NCBI GenBank assembly: GCA_946537195.1
Contig: CAMNFE010000002.1
Coordinates: 1-57,689, forward strand
Direction of reading: 5' to 3'
Origin: an uncultured Candidatus Saccharibacteria bacterium
Lineage (GTDB): Bacteria; Patescibacteriota; Saccharimonadia; Saccharimonadales; Saccharimonadaceae
Length of the DNA: 57,689 bases
In this document: piece after piece, positions 1 to 8,301 of the stretch
Layout of the letters: every line of letters starts with the position of its first letter
Position numbering within the stretch: the stretch's first letter is position 1
Notes under the pieces: model-generated
What the model was told of the DNA's origin: nothing
The model's database searches: none
The model's input: only the letters and a program-made list of their open reading frames with translations
Made by a program: the position numbers and the translations under genes

Positions 1-55
1 GAGCGACTGGTTCGCAATCAGTAGGTCAGGAGTTCGAATCTCCTACACTCCACCA
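1..55 (+). tRNA. tRNA-Ala(CGC), 5' end outside window
   Basis: The 3' three quarters of a tRNA. The D-stem 3' strand (GAGC) is followed by an anticodon stem ACTGG/TCAGT around the loop TTCGCAA, giving anticodon CGC. A five-base variable loop, T arm AGGAG-TTCGAAT-CTCCT, acceptor strand ACACTCC, discriminator A and an encoded CCA follow. U70 in the acceptor would allow the G3-U70 alanine identity pair, but position 3 lies outside the window. The amino acid call rests on the anticodon. Confidence 0.85.
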
Positions 56-61
56 TTTATA

Positions 62-83
62 AAGGCCATCTGGCCTTATTTTT
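62..83 (+). terminator. Rho-independent terminator of the tRNA
   Basis: AAGGCC and GGCCTT form a perfect 6-bp stem around a 4-nt loop, followed by ATTTTT. It lies 6 nt after the encoded CCA. Confidence 0.8.
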
Positions 84-147
84 ATATCCATAAAGCTTCT
101 GCGAATACTTCTTTTGCTATAATAGTAATAGATAATAGGAGCATCTC

Positions 148-705
148 ATGTCGATAGAATTCAAAAGAAGAAAAACTGACACTGACGAGCATACCCACAT
201 TTCAGATGATTACGAAAAAAATACTTTTATCCCTCCATTCAACGCCGATCAAGCCAGAAGATTATCTGACGAAAAACGGGCTCTGATGGAAGCTCAAAGC
301 AGAGACGTAATTGAAGAAAGCAAACGCCGAACTATGGCAGATCTAGAGGCTATTACAGCCGCCTCCGAAGACGAAATGCGAGAACGGCAATTAAAAGCTG
401 AAAAAGACCAAATCGCTACCCAACAATCTCTCGGTAATAGAGGATTAGAAACACTCATAAAGCAAAGTCAAGCACCTTCATTCGTGGAGTTGATGACGCA
501 ACGCGGCATTCAAAGAGACAAAGAGCGCGAACAAGAACAGCAGCATAGAAACGAAGAAGAGAGTCACCGACAAGCAGAAGAAGCACACATGCGCCAAGAG
601 CGCGCCTCCGCACAACATCGCAATATGTACGACGATTTGACGCCATTCGAAAAATTGATGATGCAGCGCGCAAAAGAATCCGATAAATCCGAATTTGACT
701 CTTAA
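148..705 (+). CDS. Hydrophilic coiled-coil protein, unknown
   Basis: I do not recognise a family. The 185-residue product is soluble, with no signal peptide or membrane segment, and is very rich in Glu, Gln, Arg and Lys. Residues about 45-165 read as nearly continuous charged helix, probably coiled coil. The start is supported by AGGAG at 137-141 and an extended -10 box (TGCTATAAT, 115-123). The gene is alone on this strand and its stop lies 4 bp from the stop of the converging sortase gene, so there is no room for a separate terminator. Confidence 0.75.
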   Translation: MSIEFKRRKTDTDEHTHISDDYEKNTFIPPFNADQARRLSDEKRALMEAQSRDVIEESKRRTMADLEAITAASEDEMRERQLKAEKDQIATQQSLGNRGLETLIKQSQAPSFVELMTQRGIQRDKEREQEQQHRNEEESHRQAEEAHMRQERASAQHRNMYDDLTPFEKLMMQRAKESDKSEFDS

Positions 706-709
706 ATCG

Positions 710-1411
710 CTATACTCCGTCAGCCTTCAAAAGCAACACATCTCTCCTATTTTTTATAGCCCCATCGCAAGTAGACAACATCACATATTTTTCTGCACCA
801 GTATTTTCTCTTTTTATTAGGGCATTATCAATTATCTTTTTAATAACGCTCATGCGATTGTGGCTATATTCTAGGTTATAAATTTCCCAATCATTCGCCT
901 TAACCTCGGCGTAAGCTATTATCGAATAATGTATCGTTTCTTGTGTTCTTTTTATTATTGCCTTCCTATGCTCATCGAAAAACTGACGATTAGCAAATTT
1001 TTGTATGTTCGAAAACATTTCGCCATTCCCCATCCTGTGCCCATAAATTACCGAGAAAGTGTCACTAAAATCATTATTGTTCCGATAATCCAAGAATAAG
1101 CTGCCTGCTGTAGCAAAATCTCCTTTATAATTCCGATTTAAAAACCAGCTATTGTCATTACTTTGTACCACAGGATAATTTATATTCGTATCCATAACTT
1201 CTAGTCATGCAATCGTATATTCACTATCTTCACTAATTTCCTCAAACAGCGCCTCGTTGTTATCATCGCCTACTAGCTCAATCAAACCTCTATCTATTAC
1301 TGAGCTATTTGATACTAATAGTAGATCCACAATCGCATACATACCAATAAATAAGATCGGAAATAATATCGAAAATAATAAAAGGTCTAAAAACCTATCA
1401 ATCCAGCGCAT
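710..1411 (-). pseudogene. Class B sortase interrupted by in-frame TGA
   Basis: A 233-codon reading frame with one TGA at 1205-1207 (codon 69). An N-terminal membrane segment (about residues 8-33) leads into the sortase fold. Catalytic His125 (in YGHRMG), Cys215 (in LSTCDG) and Arg222/223 are all present. Alignment with the intact sortase at 18813-19535 places the TGA exactly at a conserved Trp (VAW-I there, IA-stop-L here), so a single TGG to TGA change is the simplest cause. The frame after the stop is otherwise clean. The start ATG overlaps the stop of the upstream signal-peptidase-like gene (TAATG), indicating translational coupling. Expected role: transpeptidase joining pilin subunits or anchoring them. 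Alternatives are rare read-through or a sequencing error. Confidence 0.8.
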
Positions 1412-1695
1412 TAAAAACCTCGTACGCTTAGTTCGGCTATTACTTTTCCTCGAATCTCACCGCTATAGCCATCACCATATATAAACGTCTCTCCATCCAT
1501 CTTCAAGAGCACATCACCCGCTCCGTAATCTTTACAAACCCTACAAAACAAGAGTAAATCGCCGTCAACATTGCCGTAACCACGCATAACGCCAAACAAT
1601 ATTCCGAATAATACATATCCAGCTAAAGTGATGAAAATACCTTTCAAAAGAAGGCGCACCCACCCGCGCCATTTTTGTTCTTTTATTTTGAGCAT
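1411..1695 (-). CDS. Minimal signal-peptidase-I-like (SipA-like) protein
   Basis: A 94-residue protein with one membrane segment (about 16-36). It aligns with both ends of the 177-residue protein at 19525-20058: the GDL and YG-GDV stretches of the S26 signal peptidase core, then a C-terminal part with GD-YSG-IRGKVI matching GDSRSYGG-IKGKVI. The middle domain is missing. The position of the catalytic Ser (GxSM in the family) is Val in GVM, and no general-base Lys is evident, so it should not be a protease. It sits between a pilin gene (13-nt overlap) and a sortase gene (1-nt overlap), the same order as in the larger locus. Likely an assembly factor like streptococcal SipA; this is inference from context and weak similarity. 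Confidence 0.6.
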   Translation of the reverse strand: MLKIKEQKWRGWVRLLLKGIFITLAGYVLFGILFGVMRGYGNVDGDLLLFCRVCKDYGAGDVLLKMDGETFIYGDGYSGEIRGKVIAELSVRGF

Positions 1696-2765
1696 TTTGT
1701 TTTTCGTTGTTTTTTCTTATTTACATGAACTATTGCCAAAATCATTCCCGCTACACCTAAAGCCAATACGTACGGCATCACATTCGTTACTATACCAGTT
1801 AATACGTTTCCTTCCTTATGATTCAAGAAATCGACCTTATTGCTCGATGCGCCTACTTCGGCCGAAATAGTTTTAGTCTCCGAAGTATTACCCGCAGTTC
1901 CGTCAACATATTGCGTATAACCGTTCGCGTCTACTTCTTCGATACTGTACTTAACCCCAATTGGCATCTGGTTATTATTACCGTCATACCCAATATAAAC
2001 CGTCTGGCCGTGTTTTAGATAAATATAGTCGTCTTTACCTCCTACCGTGATTGTATTGTCTGTTGTAATAGAAGCGCCATTATAGTCGACTACACTATCC
2101 TGACCAAATACCGTAAAGCTATCGCCTTCTTTCGCCCCATTAATGACGACTTTATATTTAAAATAATCGTTTACGTTTGCTAAATTACCACTAACCGTAT
2201 TAGTTACTTCTATTCGATTCCTCTGCGCAGCCGATTCAAACACAGCATTAGTTTTATCTCCAGTATCGTGATTTCTAACTTGCTCTGCCATCGTTGCAAT
2301 ATATTCATTAGTTGGCCTTCCGTCGCTATCGAGTTTATTTCTCACGCTTACATAAAAGTAATACTCTTTTTCACCGTCTATTGGATAATTAATCGGATCT
2401 TCGGAATCAATTTCGCGTACAATGAACTTATAGTCACCCAATGCCGAAAACACTGCGTCCGTCAAATGCACTCCTCCGGTAGATGATACGTCGCCATTAG
2501 TGTCAGGAGCCCCAGAAACGGCTATCCAAAAATTGTTCGATAATCCATTAATAACCGCCGGATTACTACTATCTTGGGTTAAAGAATATTGGAACATATT
2601 ATCGACTTCATTTGCGGCACCATGCACAATACGCTCCACCTTCATTCAGCTAGTCGTATCTGGATTGCTTCCCAATGTTGTTTCGATTGCATTAGCCCGA
2701 AAAGGCGCCATTAATGCGGCCATCATAAAGCTACACAATGCACCATACTTAATAATCTTTTTCAT
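1683..2765 (-). pseudogene. Sortase-dependent pilin with in-frame TGA
   Basis: Read from ATG at 2763-2765, preceded by a perfect GGAGG, the gene encodes a signal peptide (basic MKK, hydrophobic core, cleavage near RANA-IE), then about 12 residues, then TGA at 2646-2648 (codon 40). The same frame continues for 320 codons with pilin-type beta domains: an N-terminal FctA-like domain and a C-terminal Cna-like domain with YSIEE and a final VDFLNHK. It ends in a sorting signal: VLTG, hydrophobic segment, then a KKK-rich tail. The Lys expected at the start of the C-terminal domain (LTKTVAG in the paralogue) is Asn here (VTNTVSG), so that isopeptide bond is probably absent. Restart at the ATG after TGA would give a protein without signal peptide. 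Confidence 0.8.
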
Positions 2766-2856
2766 TTTACCTCCGTTATTTTTGTATTTTTTCATCAAAA
2801 AATCATGGTCCAGATTTCATATTTACCTCCAGTTAATTAATACCTTAAATTTAGAA

Positions 2857-2886
2857 CAAAAAAGCACCCTGCTAAAGCATGAGTGC
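2857..2886 (-). terminator. Terminator of the GT2 gene
   Basis: On the minus strand GCAC...GTGC arms with inner complementarity (ATGCT/AGCA) precede TTTTTT, just after the glycosyltransferase stop. Confidence 0.7.
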
Positions 2887-2888
2887 GT

Positions 2889-4511
2889 TTATTTCTTGAC
2901 TGCTTTTTCTGTCACGTCAAACTTTTCCATATATAATGCCAGCAACAATCTCGTCTGCGAATAAAATGCACAAGCTGACGAATAGATAATTGCTATCAAC
3001 GGCGCAATTATCCACTGCACTGCCATCCATATCTTTTTACTCTTCCGATAGCGCTTCGGCCTTGGCGGCAACATTTTCAACGAAAGAATTAACGAAATAA
3101 ATAAGCCAATCGCAGCAATTGTCTGAATAATACTTACCACTTGCGGCAAACTATGCGACAGTAAATCTCTTGAATAATAATGGAAGATCAGCGGTATCCA
3201 ACCACCGAATGCAATGATCGGCGCCATCGCGGCCAAGGTTACGTGGCCATCAAGCAAGCGAATAAACTTCGGAATAATCACGCTCCATTTTACCGTCCTC
3301 TTCTTCGAGAACATATAGCTACCGACATACGCAACATCACTCGCGCCGTAATCCCATCGTCTCAACTGTACCCACTGCGCCTTCAGTGTTCTCCATAAAG
3401 TACTCGACAGTACCGCATCCTGGTAGATTGGTGCTCGAATCGGTAATACTTCATAGTCTCCATCAAAATAGAACAGACTGCGCCAATATTGATGGCCATC
3501 CTCTACAATCGTGCGTACACTCCAGAAATCCATTTCCACTAATGCATCAAGCGACTGAGAGTGAGAAGCAAAATTACGCAACATATGCGGACGCATCGTA
3601 CAAATTAAATTCCAAAACGAGTTCGTTGATGCTACCACGCGCGTTACTGCCGGAGCATCCCAAATATTATTCGTAAACAAAGAAATTGGCTGGTAGCTTA
3701 GACGCTTTCTGTCTTCATGCACAATATATTCATAAGCCACAACATCGAAATAGCACTTATCTGGCTTATTATCGCAGTCCAGCGTCGTTACAATTACATC
3801 GCTAAATTTAATACCCTTTTCTTTTACGTAATCTTTCAAAATACGTCCAGCATTCGTAATATTACCGCCCTTACCGATAACTTCATTTTTTATTCCATCT
3901 GGATGTTTTGCTAAAATAAAGTGCCCAAACTTGTTTTTGTAGTTTTTCTCTAGGGTTTTCGCGACATTTTCCGCTTCCGGACCACCTCTCTCTTCGTAGG
4001 CAATCATCACTATCATTTGATCCTTTGGGTAAGTCGTCTTGAGCAAACATTCCATTGTTGGCACCAAAACATCCAAAGTTTCATTGTACATTGTGACTAT
4101 TACGGCATGATAGATATCTTTAGGCTTAGGAAAATAACCGTCCTCCGCTGCTGCCACCATGCATAAATTGCGCAGATGCTGGTCATATTCATAGGCATCG
4201 CTTTTTGTGCCCGCTAATCTATCGTAACTATCCTGCGCATTGCCAAGCTCCTCTACGCGTTTTCGCCAATTCACGCGTTGGCATCTTTTCGTCATATTGA
4301 AACCCTGAACCGTTCTAAAAGCAATTCCAACGGCCTTTACGAGATTAATAATAACAATCAATAAAATATAGCACGCTCCTAACGCCGAATTAATGGCCGA
4401 AAGGACAAACATCAAAATCAACATGCTATAGCTTAGCAGCGCAGGCAAAACTTCGAAGAAACGATACAGTGGCTTACGTTTGCCCACCGGTATCTCAACA
4501 ACTTTCGACAT
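2889..4511 (-). CDS. Membrane glycosyltransferase family 2
   Basis: A 540-residue processive-type GT2. Two membrane segments at about 18-66 precede the cytoplasmic GT-A domain. The UDP/metal motif is in TTLDCDNKPD, the catalytic acid region is VEDGHQYW, and QLRRW matches the QxxRW signature of cellulose/hyaluronan-synthase-like enzymes. Three to four membrane helices follow (about 410-525). Such enzymes polymerise or transfer sugars at the membrane, often extruding the product; the substrate cannot be read from sequence. The ATG directly abuts the stop of the upstream small membrane protein, so the two are probably co-translated. A terminator follows, separating it from the pilin locus. Confidence 0.88.
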   Translation of the reverse strand: MSKVVEIPVGKRKPLYRFFEVLPALLSYSMLILMFVLSAINSALGACYILLIVIINLVKAVGIAFRTVQGFNMTKRCQRVNWRKRVEELGNAQDSYDRLAGTKSDAYEYDQHLRNLCMVAAAEDGYFPKPKDIYHAVIVTMYNETLDVLVPTMECLLKTTYPKDQMIVMIAYEERGGPEAENVAKTLEKNYKNKFGHFILAKHPDGIKNEVIGKGGNITNAGRILKDYVKEKGIKFSDVIVTTLDCDNKPDKCYFDVVAYEYIVHEDRKRLSYQPISLFTNNIWDAPAVTRVVASTNSFWNLICTMRPHMLRNFASHSQSLDALVEMDFWSVRTIVEDGHQYWRSLFYFDGDYEVLPIRAPIYQDAVLSSTLWRTLKAQWVQLRRWDYGASDVAYVGSYMFSKKRTVKWSVIIPKFIRLLDGHVTLAAMAPIIAFGGWIPLIFHYYSRDLLSHSLPQVVSIIQTIAAIGLFISLILSLKMLPPRPKRYRKSKKIWMAVQWIIAPLIAIIYSSACAFYSQTRLLLALYMEKFDVTEKAVKK

Positions 4512-4877
4512 CTATCCTTCTCCGAGAATGCTCATCAAGAAGCGCAATGCGATAATTGTAATCACCATGCTTACCCCCAAAAACAATCTAGCAATGTCTT
4601 TTCCACGTTTAGTAAATAATCTTGCACATAGTAGCGTGTGGCCCACACCTAACGCTACCGCGATAATCGAAAAAGAAATCAAATACCACCAATCGCTCTG
4701 TTCGTAACCGTTACTAATATCCGAGTAGCGAGCCCAAATTTTTGGACGTGAAGAATTCAAATTTACAATCGGCGTCAAAAACAACCACAAATTAAGCAGA
4801 AAATTAACTGCCATCCACCATAACAAGCCGCGGTCTTTTTTCCAGATCGCCTTATAATCTTCGGCTAACTCTTTCAT
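4512..4877 (-). CDS. Small membrane protein linked to GT2
   Basis: A 121-residue protein with three predicted membrane helices (about 18-40, 66-85, 93-115) and a charged, Trp-rich N-terminus. No family recognised. A TAGAAT box lies 11 nt upstream of the ATG, so the transcript would be almost leaderless. It is immediately followed by the GT2 gene without a gap, suggesting it is a partner subunit or helps export the glycan. Confidence 0.7.
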   Translation of the reverse strand: MKELAEDYKAIWKKDRGLLWWMAVNFLLNLWLFLTPIVNLNSSRPKIWARYSDISNGYEQSDWWYLISFSIIAVALGVGHTLLCARLFTKRGKDIARLFLGVSMVITIIALRFLMSILGEG

Positions 4878-4927
4878 AGCTTTGTTCTATTCTACCATAA
4901 ACGGCAAAAACTCGCACGATTCAAGCG

Positions 4928-6148
4928 TTAATATCTTTTGATAACACTGAAAGCAACTAATCCACCAATTGCAGCAATAACGCCGCCAGAAATACATCCC
5001 CACATTACAGCGTCTTTATCGATTTCGTCGGCTTCTTGTTCTGGATTATCTGCAAGTTTAGTGTCAGAAAGAATGTTTTCCCCTTTTGCCTCATCTTCAT
5101 CGACGTCACCATTTTCAAGAATACGTACAGCTTTGCTCACAGTGACAACATTGTCGGATGTATTATTAGCGCCATTGCCAATATTTGTTGCGCCCCAACC
5201 AGCAGTCGCATTCTTAATCTTTCCGTCTGAAATCTTAATATTAAGTTTTGCAGCGGAACTGTAACCGCTCTTATCCGATCCAGTGCCAATTGCTGCACCG
5301 CCCAGCTTTTCTTCCTCACTACTTTCGTAGCCGTGAATATTTTCAAAGCTGCCGCCAGTTATAGTAATGTCAACACTTGCGCTACCTCTACCGCCGCCGA
5401 TACCAGCTGCGAAAGCACCGCCCTGCACTTCATTAAGTTTTCCGCCAGAAACCTCAATATTTGCACTAATATTATTACCACCACCAATACCGGCGCTGCC
5501 ATTACCGCCTGTTGCCGATATGTCACCACCTTTAATCACGATTTTTCCTGGCTGCTGTTTGAAAATATCAAGGTTCTCTTCGCCCATACCGCCGCCAATA
5601 CCAGCACCACCATTTTGCGCCTTTGCAATAATTGTGCCACCTTCAATCATAATTTCGCCATTCATTGCGTTAGCATTTTTCGTGCCATTACCGCCAATAC
5701 CGGCACCACCCTCAGCGCCACCCGTAACATTAAGAGTGCCATCACCAGAAAGCTTTAAGATGGCCATATTAGAATCACTCTTATAGCCAACGCTAATTCC
5801 AGCTCCCGTACCGTATCCAGCAACTGTATTATCGCCCTCTAATACAATCTCCGCTTTTACGCCGCTATCAATAATAATAGCCGAACCAGTCTTCGACTTT
5901 ATACTTACGTCCTTTAATACAATTTTAGAATCACCGTTAATAATGATTGGCGCAGACGATTCTCCTGAAAAGATTACTTCACCACCACTTACAACTATCG
6001 TATCGTCTACCGAAAGAAAGCTTCCACCACTTTCGCCACTTGTAATCTCATATCCTTTAACCGAATCAGCATTTACATTAGTAGCAAATGCAGTCGCAGC
6101 AAAAACGGTAAATAGTACACCGTAAAAAGCCCTAGAACTTCTTAACAT
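4928..6148 (-). CDS. Glycine-rich beta-helix-like surface protein
   Basis: A secreted protein of about 406 residues starting at ATG 6146-6148; an upstream GTG overlaps the AGGAG site and is unlikely. A signal peptide ends near NVNA-DS. The body repeats short strands ending in GGAGIGGG-type turns (at least five copies between about 130 and 300), typical of a right-handed beta-helix and similar to the Cthe_2159-like polysaccharide-binding proteins. An acidic stretch precedes a C-terminal membrane helix and a short KRY tail. No sortase motif is seen, so it is probably held by the C-terminal helix. Likely a carbohydrate-binding or adhesion protein; family assignment is tentative. Confidence 0.7.
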   Translation of the reverse strand: MLRSSRAFYGVLFTVFAATAFATNVNADSVKGYEITSGESGGSFLSVDDTIVVSGGEVIFSGESSAPIIINGDSKIVLKDVSIKSKTGSAIIIDSGVKAEIVLEGDNTVAGYGTGAGISVGYKSDSNMAILKLSGDGTLNVTGGAEGGAGIGGNGTKNANAMNGEIMIEGGTIIAKAQNGGAGIGGGMGEENLDIFKQQPGKIVIKGGDISATGGNGSAGIGGGNNISANIEVSGGKLNEVQGGAFAAGIGGGRGSASVDITITGGSFENIHGYESSEEEKLGGAAIGTGSDKSGYSSAAKLNIKISDGKIKNATAGWGATNIGNGANNTSDNVVTVSKAVRILENGDVDEDEAKGENILSDTKLADNPEQEADEIDKDAVMWGCISGGVIAAIGGLVAFSVIKRY

Positions 6149-6242
6149 ATACTCACACACTCCTTTTCCTAATAGCTATTTAAGCACAAGCCAATATAAA
6201 AAACAAGCAAACATTCCTATTTACATTTAAGTCCAAAAGCTA

Positions 6243-6274
6243 TAAAATAAATTGAAAATCATTCCCAAATTCAA
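6243..6274 (+). promoter_or_regulatory. Zur promoter with possible operator dyad
   Basis: TAAAAT (6243-6248) is a plausible -10 box. Between it and the start codon is TTGAA-(13 nt)-TTCAA (6252-6274), a dyad where a Fur-family protein could bind and autoregulate. Only the symmetry and position support this. Confidence 0.35.
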
Positions 6275-6279
6275 GAGAT

Positions 6280-6684
6280 ATGACAAAGCAAAATAAGTAT
6301 CATACAATTAATCGAGACTACTTTCTCCAAACAGCTCAATCTTTTCGCAAGCCTTTTACCGCTAAAGATATAGCCGCAAAACTAGAAGACAACGAAAACC
6401 CAATGGGAACAAGCACTATTTATCGCTTTCTCGAAGAATTCTGTGCCGACGGTACGCTTCGAAAGACCATCGGTAGCGATAATACGGCTGAATATTTCTA
6501 CCTTAAACCGTGCGAAAACGATAATCACTGTTATTTAGAATGCGAAAAGTGTCATCATATTTACCACGTCGACTGCAAGCATCTACGTGGTTTCTCTAAA
6601 CATATCGCCAAAAAACACTTTTTTGAGCTATCCAGCAATAACCTTACTCTAACCGGTATCTGTGAGCATTGTCGGGAATCTTAA
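6280..6684 (+). CDS. zur: Fur-family regulator, probably Zur
   Basis: A 134-residue Fur-family repressor. The N-terminal winged helix (about 1-80, TIYRFLEEF in the recognition region) is followed by the dimerisation domain with two CxxC pairs: CEKCHHIYHVDC and the C-terminal GICEHC, which form the structural zinc site. The gene is followed after 2 nt by znuA, then znuC and znuB, so zinc sensing (Zur) is much more likely than iron sensing. In the family, zinc-loaded Zur represses the importer. A dyad in its own promoter region suggests autoregulation of the whole operon. Confidence 0.85.
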   Translation: MTKQNKYHTINRDYFLQTAQSFRKPFTAKDIAAKLEDNENPMGTSTIYRFLEEFCADGTLRKTIGSDNTAEYFYLKPCENDNHCYLECEKCHHIYHVDCKHLRGFSKHIAKKHFFELSSNNLTLTGICEHCRES

Positions 6685-6686
6685 TC

Positions 6687-7664
6687 ATGAAAACCATTCT
6701 TAGAATAATCTTTATTTTAGCGCTTCTCGGAATCTTCTCGACCATCTTTTTCTTCCCTATCAGCGAACAGCAACCCGAGCAAAAGGAAATCAAAATTGTA
6801 ACTACCATTTTTCCTGCGTATGATTTCACTAGAACTCTCAGCCAAGACACCAATGTAAACGTCTCCATGCTTTTGAAACCCGGGTCTGATCTACATAGCT
6901 ATGAGCCTAGCCCTCAAGATATTATTAAAATCAAAGAGGCTGATATCTTCATTTATAACGGTGGCGAATCCGAATCGTGGATCGACGACATTCTAAAAGA
7001 AATTGATCAAGACAATGTTGTAACTTTGCGCATGATGGACGCCGTAGAGCTAAGGCCCGAATCTTCAAATAATATCATTGACGCCGAAAAAGAAGAGAAA
7101 GAATCGGAATCCATCGAGTATGACGAGCATATTTGGACGAGCCCCAAAAATACCATTAAAATCTCCGAAAAAATAGCTCAGGCTCTTATTAATCGTAGCC
7201 CTGACGATACTTCCGTCATCCAGCGTAATCTCGATAAGTTCAAAGAAGAACTCAATGCTCTTCATAAAGATTTTAAAAAATTAGCAAAAGAAAAAACTGG
7301 CACTCTGATTGTAGCAGATCGTTTTCCTTTCTCTTACTTCGTAGCTGATTACGACCTCGACTATCTAGCCGCCTTCCCTGGCTGCGCCGAACAAGCGGAA
7401 GCGTCCGCAAAAACAATCGCAGAGCTTGATAAGGCAATCAAGCAAAACCCCGAAAAAGTCATATTCACCCTTGAGTTGTCTAATGCGAAAATAGCTCAAA
7501 CTCTCGCTAAGAATAATAAAGCTAAAATTCTAACCTGGCATTCCGCGCACAACATATCACAAAAAGATTTTGACGATAACATTACTTATCTCGAAATAAT
7601 GAAAAACAATCTAAATAACCTAAGTGAGGCGCTACATGACCGTCCTGAAAGTAACGAATCTTAG
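6687..7664 (+). CDS. znuA: Zinc ABC transporter substrate-binding protein
   Basis: A ZnuA/AdcA-type (cluster A-I) metal-binding protein of about 325 residues, starting at ATG 6687. A non-cleaved or signal-anchor helix (about 3-23) has no lipobox Cys, so it is probably membrane-tethered. Metal ligands are visible as His in GSDLHSYEP and His in DEHIW. The usual third His (HxAFxY) is replaced by Arg in ADRFPFSYF; a late conserved Glu-containing stretch (FTLELSNAKI) is kept. It overlaps the znuC start by 29 nt. It captures extracellular zinc and hands it to ZnuB. Confidence 0.88.
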   Translation: MKTILRIIFILALLGIFSTIFFFPISEQQPEQKEIKIVTTIFPAYDFTRTLSQDTNVNVSMLLKPGSDLHSYEPSPQDIIKIKEADIFIYNGGESESWIDDILKEIDQDNVVTLRMMDAVELRPESSNNIIDAEKEEKESESIEYDEHIWTSPKNTIKISEKIAQALINRSPDDTSVIQRNLDKFKEELNALHKDFKKLAKEKTGTLIVADRFPFSYFVADYDLDYLAAFPGCAEQAEASAKTIAELDKAIKQNPEKVIFTLELSNAKIAQTLAKNNKAKILTWHSAHNISQKDFDDNITYLEIMKNNLNNLSEALHDRPESNES

Positions 7665-8301
7665 CCTCAAACATGGCCAGCACTATGTCTTCCAAAATAT
7701 CAATTTCGAGCTCAACCAAAACGATTTCCTATGTATTGTAGGCCCAAACGGATCAGGCAAAACTACTCTCTTGAAGTGCCTTCTTGGAGAAATTAAGCCC
7801 AACACCGGAAAGGTCATCTTCGACAATCATCAAAGCCAGCATATTGGCTATTTACCTCAAAGTCAGGTCAACAATCCGATTTTCCCTGCCTCAGTTTATG
7901 AAATTGTTGCTTCCGGCACCCTAAATCAAATTGGACTCTTTGCGCCATACCCAAAACAAAAAATCGCTAGTATCCTAAAGACCTTGCATATTGATGACTT
8001 TGCAAAAAGACAATACAATACCCTCTCCGGTGGTCAACGCCAACGCGTACTATTAGCTAGAGCTTTAGCGGCGAGCGAAGGCCTACTTATTCTCGATGAG
8101 CCATCAAATAATCTCGATTATTCTTCACGCCAAGACTTCTATGCCACTCTTAAAAAACTCAACAAGACCACTACTATCATCATGGTTACACACGACCTCG
8201 ACCACAAGAATCTCCTCGGAAACAAAATTCTTTCCCTAGATCCAAAGCACGCCTTCTTTGGCGACACTAATGAATATGTCAGGAGAATCCATGCTCACTA
8301 G
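7636..8301 (+). CDS. znuC: Zinc ABC transporter ATPase
   Basis: An ABC ATPase of about 221 residues. Walker A GPNGSGKTT, Q-loop in YLPQ, signature LSGGQRQR, Walker B LLILDEPSNNLD and the H-loop in VTHD are all present. I place the start at ATG 7636 (MTVLKV), not the GTG 12 nt upstream, because it matches the family N-terminus. Gene order znuA-znuC-znuB and overlaps at both ends indicate one operon. It powers zinc import with ZnuB. Confidence 0.92.
   Translation: MTVLKVTNLSLKHGQHYVFQNINFELNQNDFLCIVGPNGSGKTTLLKCLLGEIKPNTGKVIFDNHQSQHIGYLPQSQVNNPIFPASVYEIVASGTLNQIGLFAPYPKQKIASILKTLHIDDFAKRQYNTLSGGQRQRVLLARALAASEGLLILDEPSNNLDYSSRQDFYATLKKLNKTTTIIMVTHDLDHKNLLGNKILSLDPKHAFFGDTNEYVRRIHAH

Noticed and set aside
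1628-1870. Plus-strand frame across the locus 1 overlap
   Set aside because: Antisense to the pilin and SipA-like genes, with no SD and a low-complexity product.
710-2765. Genome-wide recoding of TGA as Trp or Gly
   Set aside because: pilT, the prepilin peptidase, the acyl ligase and the gene at 17000 end in TGA at family-consistent lengths, two of them in ATGA or TGATG overlaps. Trp is written TGG throughout, also within the interrupted genes.
5333-5786. Two long plus-strand open frames opposite the glycine-rich surface protein
   Set aside because: They are shadows caused by the biased codons of the Gly-rich repeats; no SD, and composition is unlike real proteins.
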